Source: Pleurotus ostreatus/Saccharomyces cerevisiae fusant (Eukaryota > Opisthokonta). From it: a stretch of DNA of 14,199 bases. Shown one piece after another: positions 1 through 7,503 of this stretch. The notes under the pieces are model-generated. The model made no database searches. It worked only from the letters and a program-made list of their open reading frames with translations, and was not told where the DNA came from. The translations under genes were made by a program, and so were the position numbers. Location of the stretch: the NCBI GenBank assembly GCA_024196135.1, contig JAMQCK010000903.1:1-14199 (forward strand), in the 5' to 3' direction. How positions within the stretch are numbered: the first letter of the stretch is position 1; the number at the start of each line of letters is the position of its first letter.

Positions 1-1038
1 AACGCTCCCCGGGCCCAGGTGCATCACGTCGGCCTTGATGTAAAGGTGCTCGAGATTGGTGCAAGTGCTGAGAATAGGAGAGATCATAGCAGGCTCCGTA
101 CAATGCAGACCGATGCTGGTGAGCTGCTGCAGCGGCGCGAGAGCAAGCCCTGATCGTATGTACTCCTTTCGCACAAGGTCTGCGCAGCTGAGCTTCGGGG
201 ACGTAAAAAACAAATTCCAAAGGTGGGTGTCTGTAGTGTTTTCCTTGGTATTCGAAGCGTAAATGTCGATACGAGCTCGTTCTAGGGCTTTAAAAGCGCC
301 AGACGAAAGCATATCCAGAGGCTTCAGGACGTCGACCCCTCCGTTAGTCAACTCGATAGAGATATCCCTCCACCGGTGAGCATATCCGGCGACGAGAGAC
401 ATAAAGCGCGGATCAATCCGGTTCTGGCGCGCGTCCAGCTTGAAGCAGTTGCTGATCCATAGGGCGAGAGGGAGACCAGCAGAGTACTTTAAGCAGAGCT
501 TCAAGATGCTCGTGGCCGCCCTTGTGGGGTAAATGACGTCCACGGTGGTCCACAACGCAGGAAAGCTGCGCGTCACGGCGTACCAGCGCGCGCAGACGCG
601 GCCGAGAATGACGGCGGATTTGCTGTAGTATCTATATCCTCGCGTTGCCTCCCTATCGTACGCGTGCATCTCGGCGTCGCGAGGATATATAGAGGTAGGA
701 CTCGGGTCGCCGCAGATGAAGAAAATTGCGCAGAGGATCTCATTCGGAAGACGGTTGATTGCGGGTTGAGTAAGCATGGACATCCTCGGAGTCATTTCGA
801 ACACTACAGAGGGAGGTCAGTATGTACTACAACGATGTGATATCAGTCTAAACGCACGCAAAGAACGCAGGAAAGCATTGTCCAGGGTGTCATGATCCTC
901 CAGGACGCTAGGATAGGAAGCTTCTTGTTTGTTAGCATTGTTTGCGTGAAGTGAGCAGAGGTGCTCCCTACTGGAGTACTTGAGAGCCTCTTCCTCTTCC
1001 GGAGGATGAAGGCCACGGGGGAAGGTACGACCTGTCAT
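1..1038 (-). CDS. F-box/LRR-like protein, copy A (partial, 3' end outside window)
   Basis: Two-exon model: exon 1 at 1038-858, intron 857-804, exon 2 from 803 through the left edge, giving 328 visible residues. The F-box begins about residue 76 with LPNEILCAIF and continues to VCARWYAVTR..FPALW, followed by leucine-rich segments including AHRWRDISIEL, a block also present in copies B and C. By family it is expected to bind Skp1 and recruit substrates to an SCF ubiquitin ligase; the substrate is unknown. Exon 1 is supported by an EDHDTL stretch matching KDHDTL in copy B and HHDT in copy C, and by the intron at the same codon and phase. The in-frame region upstream of 1038 has no further ATG. 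If the intron is not used, translation would start at 795. The first ~45 residues of exon 1 match no paralogue, so the start is the least certain part. The C-terminus lies outside the window. Confidence 0.85.
804..857 (-). other. Intron of F-box copy A (54 nt)
   Basis: The donor is GTGCGT, a CTGAC branch-like site lies about 14 nt before the acceptor, and the acceptor is TGTAG. It interrupts a codon after its first base, just upstream of the F-box, exactly as in copies B and C. The unspliced frame contains a TGA at 819-817, so removal is required to join the N-terminal exon. Confidence 0.8.
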
Positions 1039-1039
1039 A

Positions 1040-1486
1040 GGCTTGGTCAATCTAATGGCGCGTCTGATCACGGGACTCACGCGCGTCAGAGAAGAAGAAA
1101 TCCCCCACTGCGCGTATGGTTGGACGCGCACCTGGCGCCTGAACGACCCTGTTGCCCATATCCCTCGCTGCACAAATAATCAGAAGGCTCCGTCAACCCG
1201 ATGGAGCGTTGATCAAGAGACTCACGCGCGTCAGAGAAGAACCAGCCCCCCGCTGCACGCCTAGTTGGTTGCGCGCCTGGCGCGTGTACGGCCCTGTTGC
1301 CCATTTCCCTCGCTACACAGAACATCAGAAGTTATCTCGGCTTCGTCAACCCAATGGCGCGTCTGATCTAGGGACTCACGCGCGTCAGAGAAGAACCAAC
1401 TGCCCGCTGCACGCCTGGTTGGTCGCGCGCCTGGCGCGTGGACGGCCCTGTTGCCCGTATCCCTCGCTGCACAGAACATCAGAAGG
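1040..1486. repeat. Three-unit ~150-bp tandem repeat upstream of copy A
   Basis: Three imperfect head-to-tail units start at 1040, 1186 and 1339, each with GGCTxxGTCAAxxxxATGG. Shared landmarks are ACTCACGCGCGTCAGAGAAG, the near-palindrome CGCGCCTGGCGCG (units 2 and 3; degenerate in unit 1), CCTGTTGCCC and a closing CAGAAGG. Spacing between identical landmarks is 145 and 154 bp. A single diverged unit occupies the matching place upstream of copy B (about 6556-6700). Open frames here on both strands only restate the repeat and are probably not genes. If transcription begins at the TATA-like site near 1616, the repeat would lie in the 5' leader. Confidence 0.85.
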
Positions 1487-1564
1487 GATTCAACACAGGT
1501 TTACTGTGATCACACCTGCAAGACTGCGATCCATTCATACGGTCCTTGGCTATCAGTGTCAAGA

Positions 1565-1745
1565 GAAGGGGGAGCGTTAGGAGGAGGCCATCTCGCAGTG
1601 ATGGCGCGTCGACTTATACGACCTCAGGGTGGGAAGTTCATTCATCGCGTACATGGCAATTGTGGACAAGACGGGAAGGAGCCGCGACCGGTCGACGCTT
1701 CTTGATGGCACGTGCTATTCATGTGACCCATGTTGAAGTTTCGGT
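1565..1745 (-). promoter_or_regulatory. Shared upstream module, copy A
   Basis: This block aligns base for base, with few gaps, to 6760-6935 upstream of copy B, and more loosely to 9105-9285 upstream of copy C. Landmarks are a TATA-like TATAAG on the minus strand (1618-1613), a TACATGGCAATTGTGGACAAG stretch at about 1651-1670, a CACGTG E-box at 1709-1714 and CATGTGACC at 1720-1728. The minus-strand form GTCACATG fits the RTCACRTG consensus known for Cbf1-type bHLH factors. Location upstream of each paralogue suggests a promoter; activity is inferred. Confidence 0.6.
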
Positions 1746-1987
1746 GACGACCTGCACAGTTGTCTTCCCATCCATTCTGGGCGTGTTCTCGGCCCCACAT
1801 GACAAGAGTTAGAGATTGTTCCAACAAAGGTCGTTAGTTTTTCATTCCATTCGGGAAGTACATACTACGTTGTACTCAGTTTCCATGACAGCGTCTTCGA
1901 GTCATGAGATGAGGACTAGAATTGAGCATTATAGGATTGCGCAGGGGGTCACCAATGCCGAGAACGTAAAGAGTAATATCCGACGAC
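1746..1987. other. Intergenic stretch, nothing recognised
   Basis: Short open frames exist on both strands, but none shows similarity, convincing length or a supported start. No repeat or RNA gene was seen. Confidence 0.5.
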
Positions 1988-2680
1988 TCAGTGACCTTGG
2001 TATAACTCGCTGTATATGCGACAAGAGATTCCCTTCCCGTTGATGGCCATCGGGAAGTCAGCATGCGTTTGCGGCTCGAGAACTTCAACGGAAGCAGCGG
2101 ACGATCCCTCTTCGGGCTCCGCGTCGGCCTCGTTCGTGGCATCCGCAGGTTTTAGGAGCAACCCAGCCTCGACGCGAGGATGCTTGCGATGAGCCCTGGG
2201 GCTGATGGTGTCGAAGGAAGGTTCGCCCTCGAACGCTAGGGGGAGACTTAGCGAATATTCCACACGAAGGGGAGGGTTGCGCACCTTGCGAGCATCATGG
2301 ATGGCGACATCGTCAAGAAGCGCCGTAATGAGCCTGGTCCTTTGCAGAAGAGCGGAGGAGGGGTCATCCTTCGTCTTCGCAAGGCTCATCCCGAAGTGAT
2401 CGAAGGCAGTCTGAATAACCCGGTAGCCCCTGCCGGGGTTCAGAGAGGGAGCGATTGACGACCATACCGCCACTTACCAAGCCACCTGCGGTCGTTCTAC
2501 ACCGCTTCGTTTGTTTCTCCCCTTCCTGCTACGTCGTCGTCTCGGCGATCTTCTCGTCCTTGACGGGTCCAGCATCTTCAGGTGCGCGAGCTGCTTCACA
2601 TTGCGGTAGTAGTTCTCCTCCTTCACGTGCTCGGGAAGATCTGGGACTCGGAGTATCAGGGCGTATGTGAGGTCCAACAT
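1988..2680 (-). CDS. Unidentified coding-like segment with one intron, possibly a relic
   Basis: I do not recognise this gene. A model with exon 1 at 2680-2478, an intron at 2477-2430 and exon 2 at 2429-1988 gives 214 residues. The first ATG in frame is 2680. The frame stays open upstream of it to about 2850 without another ATG, so the real start or an upstream exon may be missing. Exon 1 contains a basic Arg/Ser-rich patch around SRTRRSPRRRRSRK. Exon 2 begins GYRVIQTAFDHF and runs through a helix-like region into an acidic Ala/Glu stretch (ADAEPEEGSSAA). Codon third positions in exon 2 are rich in G/C, as in the surrounding genes. The two open frames meet cleanly across a perfect GTAAGT donor. 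Upstream, two other frames carry protein-like fragments (2700-2900), which suggests frameshifts in an old gene. Confidence 0.4.
2430..2477 (-). other. Predicted 48-nt intron in the unidentified gene
   Basis: The donor GTAAGT is a perfect match to consensus, the acceptor is CGGCAG, and a CTGAAC branch-like site lies about 10 nt before the acceptor. It removes the TAA that would end exon 1, while 48 nt keeps the frame of exon 2. Confidence 0.5.
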
Positions 2681-2850
2681 TGTCCGCGAGCATGATGGGC
2701 GCGGGCTCGGACAGGAACAGCCCAAAAAGGGCAGAATATTGTTGTGACGAATGACAGTGTGACCGGAAGGCACGGCATGACGCGGGGCGATTCCGTCTTT
2801 TCTCCTCCCTTCGTGTGCACCCACTGACAATAACACACGCCGGGCGGCGA

Positions 2851-3079
2851 GCTATCCTTGTCGTAATGCTGAGGGCCTTAGGGCCACTGAATGGCGAAGT
2901 TTGCTGAGAGGACTTCATCGGTAACAGCGAATGTGGCCCCGCGCCGTTTTGTTTTCACCTCCGAATGCGCCTCGGAAACACAAGAAAGTGGACTTGCCGT
3001 GTCCTTCCGAAGGCTGCGCACAATAACGCCTAAGCGTATTGTCTACGGCTGACTGTCCATCAGAAAGCTTCGTACGAGC
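2851..3079. other. Region between divergent genes
   Basis: This separates the minus-strand unidentified segment from the plus-strand gene. It holds short, frame-broken coding-like pieces on the minus strand (for example a PPGVCYCQWVHTKGG fragment running into 2750) but no gene I can support. Confidence 0.4.
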
Positions 3080-3090
3080 ATGTTCGCGCT

Positions 3091-3097
3091 TATAAGG
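3091..3097 (+). promoter_or_regulatory. TATA-like box of the plus-strand gene
   Basis: TATAAGG lies about 185 bp before the 5' intron and 280 bp before the ATG at 3375. If it sets the transcription start near 3120, the ATG at 3080 would be outside the mRNA. This supports the downstream start. Confidence 0.4.
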
Positions 3098-3275
3098 CCC
3101 GGACATTCCATCTCTGAGCCGGCACTTTCAGACACGCCTCGACACGCATTTCACTCTACGGCCTGGTGCCTTTCACGGATTCTTGACGCTTACGACCTCG
3201 CCGACGTCTCGGGTGACCATCCGCTTGCCTTCTTACAAGCTTCCTTCTCGCTCTTTTGCGTGCCACATAATTTGA

Positions 3276-3327
3276 GTGAGTATGCACTCTCCCTCTTTCA
3301 TACTGATACTGACCACGCTGCCTTCAG
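3276..3327 (+). other. 52-nt intron at the 5' end of the plus-strand gene
   Basis: The donor GTGAGT, branch-like CTGAC at about 3309 and acceptor CTTCAG form a complete short basidiomycete intron. Splicing joins the open frame that begins at 3080 to the main frame (phase 1, no stop). The exon before it may be coding or 5' untranslated. Confidence 0.7.
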
Positions 3328-3374
3328 TATATTACTCCGATACGTCCGACACAGTTTTTCCATTAGCTGGCTCG

Positions 3375-4994
3375 ATGGAACCCCAGGACTTGGCAATAAC
3401 CGTGACTGAAGACCGGCGTCGCGGCACCATCGCGCGCCTTCTCGGTCGCAGTCGCACCCCTTCACCTCGCTTCTTCATGGCTCGCGTGAACTCCCAAAAT
3501 GTAGCGGCCGTTGCGCGGGCTATGACCAACCACCGAGCCATGTCGCCTGACCACTTGGACGAAGCACAATCTGGCGACAACGATGACCCTGGTAACTTGC
3601 AGGGCCACAATGTTACTGGGGAGCGCTCGCAAGAGGCGACCGGCGATGCCGGTGATGGAACTCCGACGAGTCCTGTGGCTACCGTCGTGCCGTATCCTCC
3701 CACCGACTCTGCCTCGAGCTCCAATACCGCTTCTCATACCCCTCCTACCGCTCAGACCGACACTGATGACGCGTCCGCCATCTTCTCAGAAAGCGATATC
3801 GAATGGCACTCTTCCCCTTCGGGATCTACTGGGAGCTCCGTGCTGACTTTGACGGCGAGTTCCCCGCTTTCGACCTTTTCCATCATTCGCCATTCGCGGG
3901 TTACGCAGCCGCTGCAGTCTCCTGCTACTCAGGCAGCTAGGTTTCGCGGATATCTCGAGGACCCGGGTCCGAGCACTGGTCGCTCCTGGACTTATGCGGA
4001 CGGCGGTGACCATCGGCCCTCGAACGTCACGACCGACCCGACGGGTACACCTATCGGTCAGCAGCGGCTGAACTCGATATCTGAGGACGACTCTTCTTCG
4101 CAAGAGGAAGTAGCCTCGCAGCCTCCTCCCCCCACCGAGCCCGCGTCTCCTGTCCACGACTGCGAGGCTAGCGGTTCCGCTCAGGCTGCGAACCAGCATG
4201 GCCACGAAGACGACCTGACATACCTCTCGTTCGAGGTGCAGAAAGTCAATCATGGTCCCTTCGTCGACCACAGGCTTCTGATCCGTGTAGGAAAGCGGTC
4301 CCAGCTGGGCGATCCTCGAGCTGAACCATTCGCCCAAAGGCTCGATGATGTTTTCGAGGTCTGCGAGGCTTCGCAGTTCGCCTTTATGGAATTGTTCTTG
4401 GACGTCCACGAGTCCACCGTCAGGGGCGGCGGACTCGAAAGGAAGGATGCGTTCATTCAGGTCCTGCTTCGCCTAGTTCCGCACTTGCGAAACTTGCGCA
4501 GCGCGTCCGTCAAGTTTCGCGACGATGTGGGCGAAGAGACGTCGGGCAATTTGTATGCGCAAGAGCGGCAGTTGATTAGATCTGCCTTGCCAAGTCTACG
4601 CCATGTTCAACTCGAAGGCAAGACCAAGCCCGAACGCCTGCACGTATTTCCTCTCGGGCAGCTGCGCGTCCTCGAAGTTCTCACGGAGGTGACCGAAAAT
4701 ACTGTTGAGGGACTGGCATCGTCTTGCTGCAAGTTTGGTACCCTGACAGCTGGCCCTGTGGTCCCGGATATTACCCGCCGGGATTTTTCTGAGGTGTTTG
4801 CTAATTCGAACGCCAACGCTACTATTTTTCCATCTTTCCTGAGGATTTTCTCCGCGCATCCATGCAAGGAGCTCTTGGCTGCTGTGTCACGCGGTGCGGT
4901 TGAGGTTGACTTCACGCTCACAAACGCACAATGGTTGTCAGATGTTCGAGGACTCCTCAGTGGGAATCCTGCATCGGTTATACGTATTGCATGA
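3375..4994 (+). CDS. Hypothetical protein: disordered N-terminal half, leucine-rich C-terminal half
   Basis: I do not recognise a named family. From the ATG at 3375 the product is 539 residues. Residues 1 to about 275 are low-complexity and rich in Ser, Thr, Pro, Asp and Gln, with acidic runs such as SEDDSSSQEE, so probably disordered. From about residue 279 (LTYLSFEVQKV) to the end it becomes regular, with spaced leucine motifs such as LLRLVPHLRNLRS, LPSLRHVQLEG and LGQLRVLEVL. These resemble the LRR half of agaricomycete F-box proteins, but no F-box motif is visible. No signal peptide or membrane segment is evident. An alternative start at 3080, spliced over 3276-3327, would add 81 residues (620 in total) with no recognisable features. 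The open frame actually begins with GTG inside that intron, so 3276 itself is not a start. It ends 49 bp from the stop of convergent F-box copy B. Confidence 0.75.
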   Translation: MEPQDLAITVTEDRRRGTIARLLGRSRTPSPRFFMARVNSQNVAAVARAMTNHRAMSPDHLDEAQSGDNDDPGNLQGHNVTGERSQEATGDAGDGTPTSPVATVVPYPPTDSASSSNTASHTPPTAQTDTDDASAIFSESDIEWHSSPSGSTGSSVLTLTASSPLSTFSIIRHSRVTQPLQSPATQAARFRGYLEDPGPSTGRSWTYADGGDHRPSNVTTDPTGTPIGQQRLNSISEDDSSSQEEVASQPPPPTEPASPVHDCEASGSAQAANQHGHEDDLTYLSFEVQKVNHGPFVDHRLLIRVGKRSQLGDPRAEPFAQRLDDVFEVCEASQFAFMELFLDVHESTVRGGGLERKDAFIQVLLRLVPHLRNLRSASVKFRDDVGEETSGNLYAQERQLIRSALPSLRHVQLEGKTKPERLHVFPLGQLRVLEVLTEVTENTVEGLASSCCKFGTLTAGPVVPDITRRDFSEVFANSNANATIFPSFLRIFSAHPCKELLAAVSRGAVEVDFTLTNAQWLSDVRGLLSGNPASVIRIA

Positions 4995-5043
4995 AGCTTC
5001 CGTGATAGTAACGACATATATATACTTATCAAGAATGCTGAGA

Positions 5044-6429
5044 CTACGACGTGCTAGCTCTATACGATAATGTACCTTCACATAATTTTATATACAACTG
5101 TTCAGCCCCAGCAGCGTCCGTGGCCTGGTAAACTCGTTGCGGGATGAATGGCCGCAGATCAAATGTGTCTTCCCATCCAATATCAGCCGATCTTGGGTAT
5201 GATAAAGTATAGCGCAAAATCCGGAGGCTTTGCAAAGGGGAGCTACGGACGAGAGAGAGCATAATGTCTCCCTGGCCTAATCCGGGGCGATATATTGTGA
5301 GCATCCGGAGACGCGCGGACGACCGAACAAGCATGTGCTCGATATATGGCCCTATGTTGATACGCGCTACGTCAAGGCGATCAAGAGCAGGTGCTGTTAG
5401 CGAGTTGCAAAGGGGCGCCCAGTCATAGGGCCCGCATAGCATGAGCACTCGCAGGCGTGGCAAATGGCTTGAAAAGGGAATAGGTAATGTCGGAAGGCCC
5501 GCAATGCCGAAAGCCATTGGCTCGATCTGGATGCAAAGGAGCTCGAGGCTGGTGCATGTGCTGAGAACAGCGGGGACCATGTCCGGCATAGCAGAGTGCA
5601 TGCCAAGACTGGTGAGCTGTCGTAGAGGAGCGGAGGCAAGTCCCGATCGGATGAAGCTGGTTCGGGTGAGATCTACACAGCGCAGTTTCGGTGAGGCGAA
5701 GAACATGTTCCACAGCCGAGTATCCATGGTGTCCTCTCGCGCCTCCACTGTGTGAATTTCGATGCGGCCCTGTTCCAGGGAGCTGAAAGCGTCATGGGGA
5801 AGGGATACGAGAGGCTCCAAGACCTGGAGCTCGTCTCGTAACTCGATAGATATCTCCCTCCACCGATGAGCATTTGCCGCAACAAGGGACATGAAGCGCG
5901 GGTCGACTCCTCTCTTCCGGGCGGCCGGATTCAAGGAGCTCGTAACCCACAAGGAGAGAGGAAGGCCGGCGGAGTACTTGAGACAAAGCTTCAGGATGCT
6001 CGTGGCTTCCTTTGTCGGATAGGCGATGTCTACGACAGTCCACAACGAAGGAAAACCGCGTGTTACAGCGTACCAGCGCACGCAAACGCGCCCGAGAAGA
6101 GCGGCGGACCTGCTGTACCTCTGGATTGCGTACGCCTCCTTGCCGTATGTATGCATTCCTATATCGCGCGGGTACGCGGACGCGGAGCTCTGGTCTCCAC
6201 AAATGAAGAATATTGCGCATAATATTTCGTTCGGAAGGCGGTCAATCGCAGACTGACATGACGTCTTTCGGGACATTGCAGACACTGCCGAAGAGGTCAT
6301 TACATGTATTAACATTGCTGTGTTCGGGATGAACGTACGCAAGGTGCGTATGCGTGCCCTTCCCGGCTTGTCGATGGCGAAACGCTCAGCGCGAGTGGGG
6401 AGAGTGTCGTGATCTTTTGGGGCGCTCAT
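5044..6429 (-). CDS. F-box/LRR-like protein, copy B
   Basis: Complete gene: exon 1 at 6429-6339, intron 6338-6285, exon 2 at 6284-5044, giving 443 residues when spliced. If the 54-nt intron is kept, the frame stays open at 461 residues. Exon 1 is short and basic (about 30 residues, with KDHDTL). The F-box spans about residues 43-95, from RLPNEILCAIF to VCVRWYAVTRGFPSLW. Leucine-rich repeats follow, including AHRWREISIEL, LRQLTSLGMH and LPRLRVLMLC, with a tail ending in the AGAEQLYIKLCEG region that is shared with copy C and the pseudogene. The expected role is SCF substrate recognition through the LRR surface; the target is unknown. Start 6429 is the first ATG of the frame and lies upstream of the conserved DHDT block. 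It is closer to copy A than to copy C by eye. Confidence 0.9.
   Translation of the reverse strand: MSAPKDHDTLPTRAERFAIDKPGRARIRTLRTFIPNTAMLIHVMTSSAVSAMSRKTSCQSAIDRLPNEILCAIFFICGDQSSASAYPRDIGMHTYGKEAYAIQRYSRSAALLGRVCVRWYAVTRGFPSLWTVVDIAYPTKEATSILKLCLKYSAGLPLSLWVTSSLNPAARKRGVDPRFMSLVAANAHRWREISIELRDELQVLEPLVSLPHDAFSSLEQGRIEIHTVEAREDTMDTRLWNMFFASPKLRCVDLTRTSFIRSGLASAPLRQLTSLGMHSAMPDMVPAVLSTCTSLELLCIQIEPMAFGIAGLPTLPIPFSSHLPRLRVLMLCGPYDWAPLCNSLTAPALDRLDVARINIGPYIEHMLVRSSARLRMLTIYRPGLGQGDIMLSLVRSSPLQSLRILRYTLSYPRSADIGWEDTFDLRPFIPQRVYQATDAAGAEQLYIKLCEGTLSYRASTS
6285..6338 (-). other. Intron of F-box copy B (54 nt, in frame, no stop)
   Basis: The donor is GTACGT, the acceptor is TCGGCAG, with an ATGACC branch-like site. 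Position and phase match the introns of copies A and C. Because 54 is a multiple of three and the intron has no in-frame stop, plain ORF finding hides it; retention would insert 18 residues. Confidence 0.75.
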
Positions 6430-6759
6430 GTCGGGCGCTTGGGAGGGGTCAGCATTGCTAGAGCGGCAACAGCAGTTATCTGCTCACAAATATGCGCCCA
6501 GACGTCTCCCGCGCCCGGAGGAGCATGGCCATGGGGTGGGGTACGACCTATTTAAGTTCAGCAAGTCTGCTGACGGGCCGAGTAGGAGGCTCACCTGTGT
6601 ACACAACTCTGCTTTCCCTGAGTCCGGTACCGCGTGTATCTATCGCATAGACAGCACCCTTCCCCTTATCCATTGCTGCACGAGCTGCTCGGAAGGGAGT
6701 CGACGAAGGCTTATAAAGTGGTATACACGAGCGCGAACCAGCACGCAGCGATCAGGAGA
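6430..6759. other. Upstream region of copy B with one diverged repeat unit
   Basis: The segment at about 6513-6550 (CGGAGGAGCATGGCC to GGTACGACCT) matches 1001-1033 in front of copy A. Next comes one unit-like stretch (about 6556-6700) ending in CCTTATCCATTGCTGCACGAG and GGAAGGGA, corresponding to a single unit of the 1040-1486 repeat. A minus-strand TTTATAA lies at about 6719-6713. No gene is seen. Confidence 0.55.
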
Positions 6760-6935
6760 AAGAAGGATGTGAGGAGGAGATCATCTCGAAGTGAAGGTGC
6801 ACTGACTTATACGATGCCCGGGTGGGAAGTCCATTCATCGCCTACATGGCAATTGTGGACAAGAAAGGAAAAGGTCGAGACCAGGTCGCCGCTTCCTTGA
6901 TGGCACATGACTTTCATGTGACCAAGGTTGAATCT
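6760..6935 (-). promoter_or_regulatory. Shared upstream module, copy B
   Basis: It aligns to 1565-1745. It keeps the minus-strand TATAAG (6811-6806), CTACATGGCAATTGTGGAC, a CACATG variant of the E-box (6904-6909) and CATGTGACC (6915-6923). Its centre lies about 420 bp upstream of the copy B start. Confidence 0.6.
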
Positions 6936-7503
6936 ACGTACTCGTCGCTGTTCGCCACTTGAAGAAACGCTGCGCGTTGGGTGAAAGCCGCCCGAAGGCG
7001 GCCCCGACTCCAAACTCGAACGCGGGCTAACCTGCGGGGAACCTGAGTGAGCTGTGGTACCCTGCCGCGGGTGTCCGCTTCGGGTTTGAGTCCAAAAAGG
7101 AAAACGAAGTGGATATGTATGTAGATACGCTAGGGTCATACATGCATGTGTCGAAAAGACGAGGGATGTGGAGGGTGGGGAAAACGAAAACAGAAGCCGC
7201 GGCGACAGAGACTCGCGGCGCGCTACCGACGTGGTCGAGGAAAGGAGAGCCTCGAACACGTGCGGATCGCGCTCTATTCGTACGTAGACCTATTCTGGGA
7301 AATCGCTCGTTCCTCGCTATGTCCCAGATTCCCAACTTTCGGTGATTGGAAATTCGCTCTGGCAGAGCAGACGTGGACTGTCTTTCATACGTTCTTTGTA
7401 AGATCTCGCAGAGGGCACATGGTGAGTACAATAAGTCAGACGGTCTTTAACTCAGGTCGAAACTCAGTCGCAAACATCCTATTGTATGTATACGTATGCG
7501 AGT
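6936..7503. other. Intergenic stretch between copies B and C, no gene seen
   Basis: It contains several overlapping short open frames without recognisable similarity. A perfect small hairpin, GCCGCC-CGAA-GGCGGC, sits at 6987-7002. The 3' end of copy C is at 7504, so part of this stretch is probably its 3' untranslated region and terminator, but no clear signal was found. Confidence 0.45.

Noticed and set aside
1043..1580. Open frames of 70-140 codons on both strands across the tandem repeat
   Set aside because: All are translations of the same 150-bp repeat in different frames, with no bias toward one frame and no similarity to a known protein.
2690..2760. Kinase-like string HNNILPFLG on the minus strand
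   Set aside because: It resembles the HPNILPFLG motif of mushroom kinases, but no glycine loop, catalytic HRD or DFG motif appears in any nearby frame, so I did not call a kinase relic.
7060..7095. tRNA-like GGTTTGAGTCC box
   Set aside because: Flanking bases do not form a T-arm and no matching A box or acceptor stem is found.
6807..7259. 150-residue minus-strand frame overlapping the copy B module
   Set aside because: Part of it is conserved in copies A and C only as DNA, with changes that do not favour codon third positions and stops in the other copies, so a regulatory reading is more likely.
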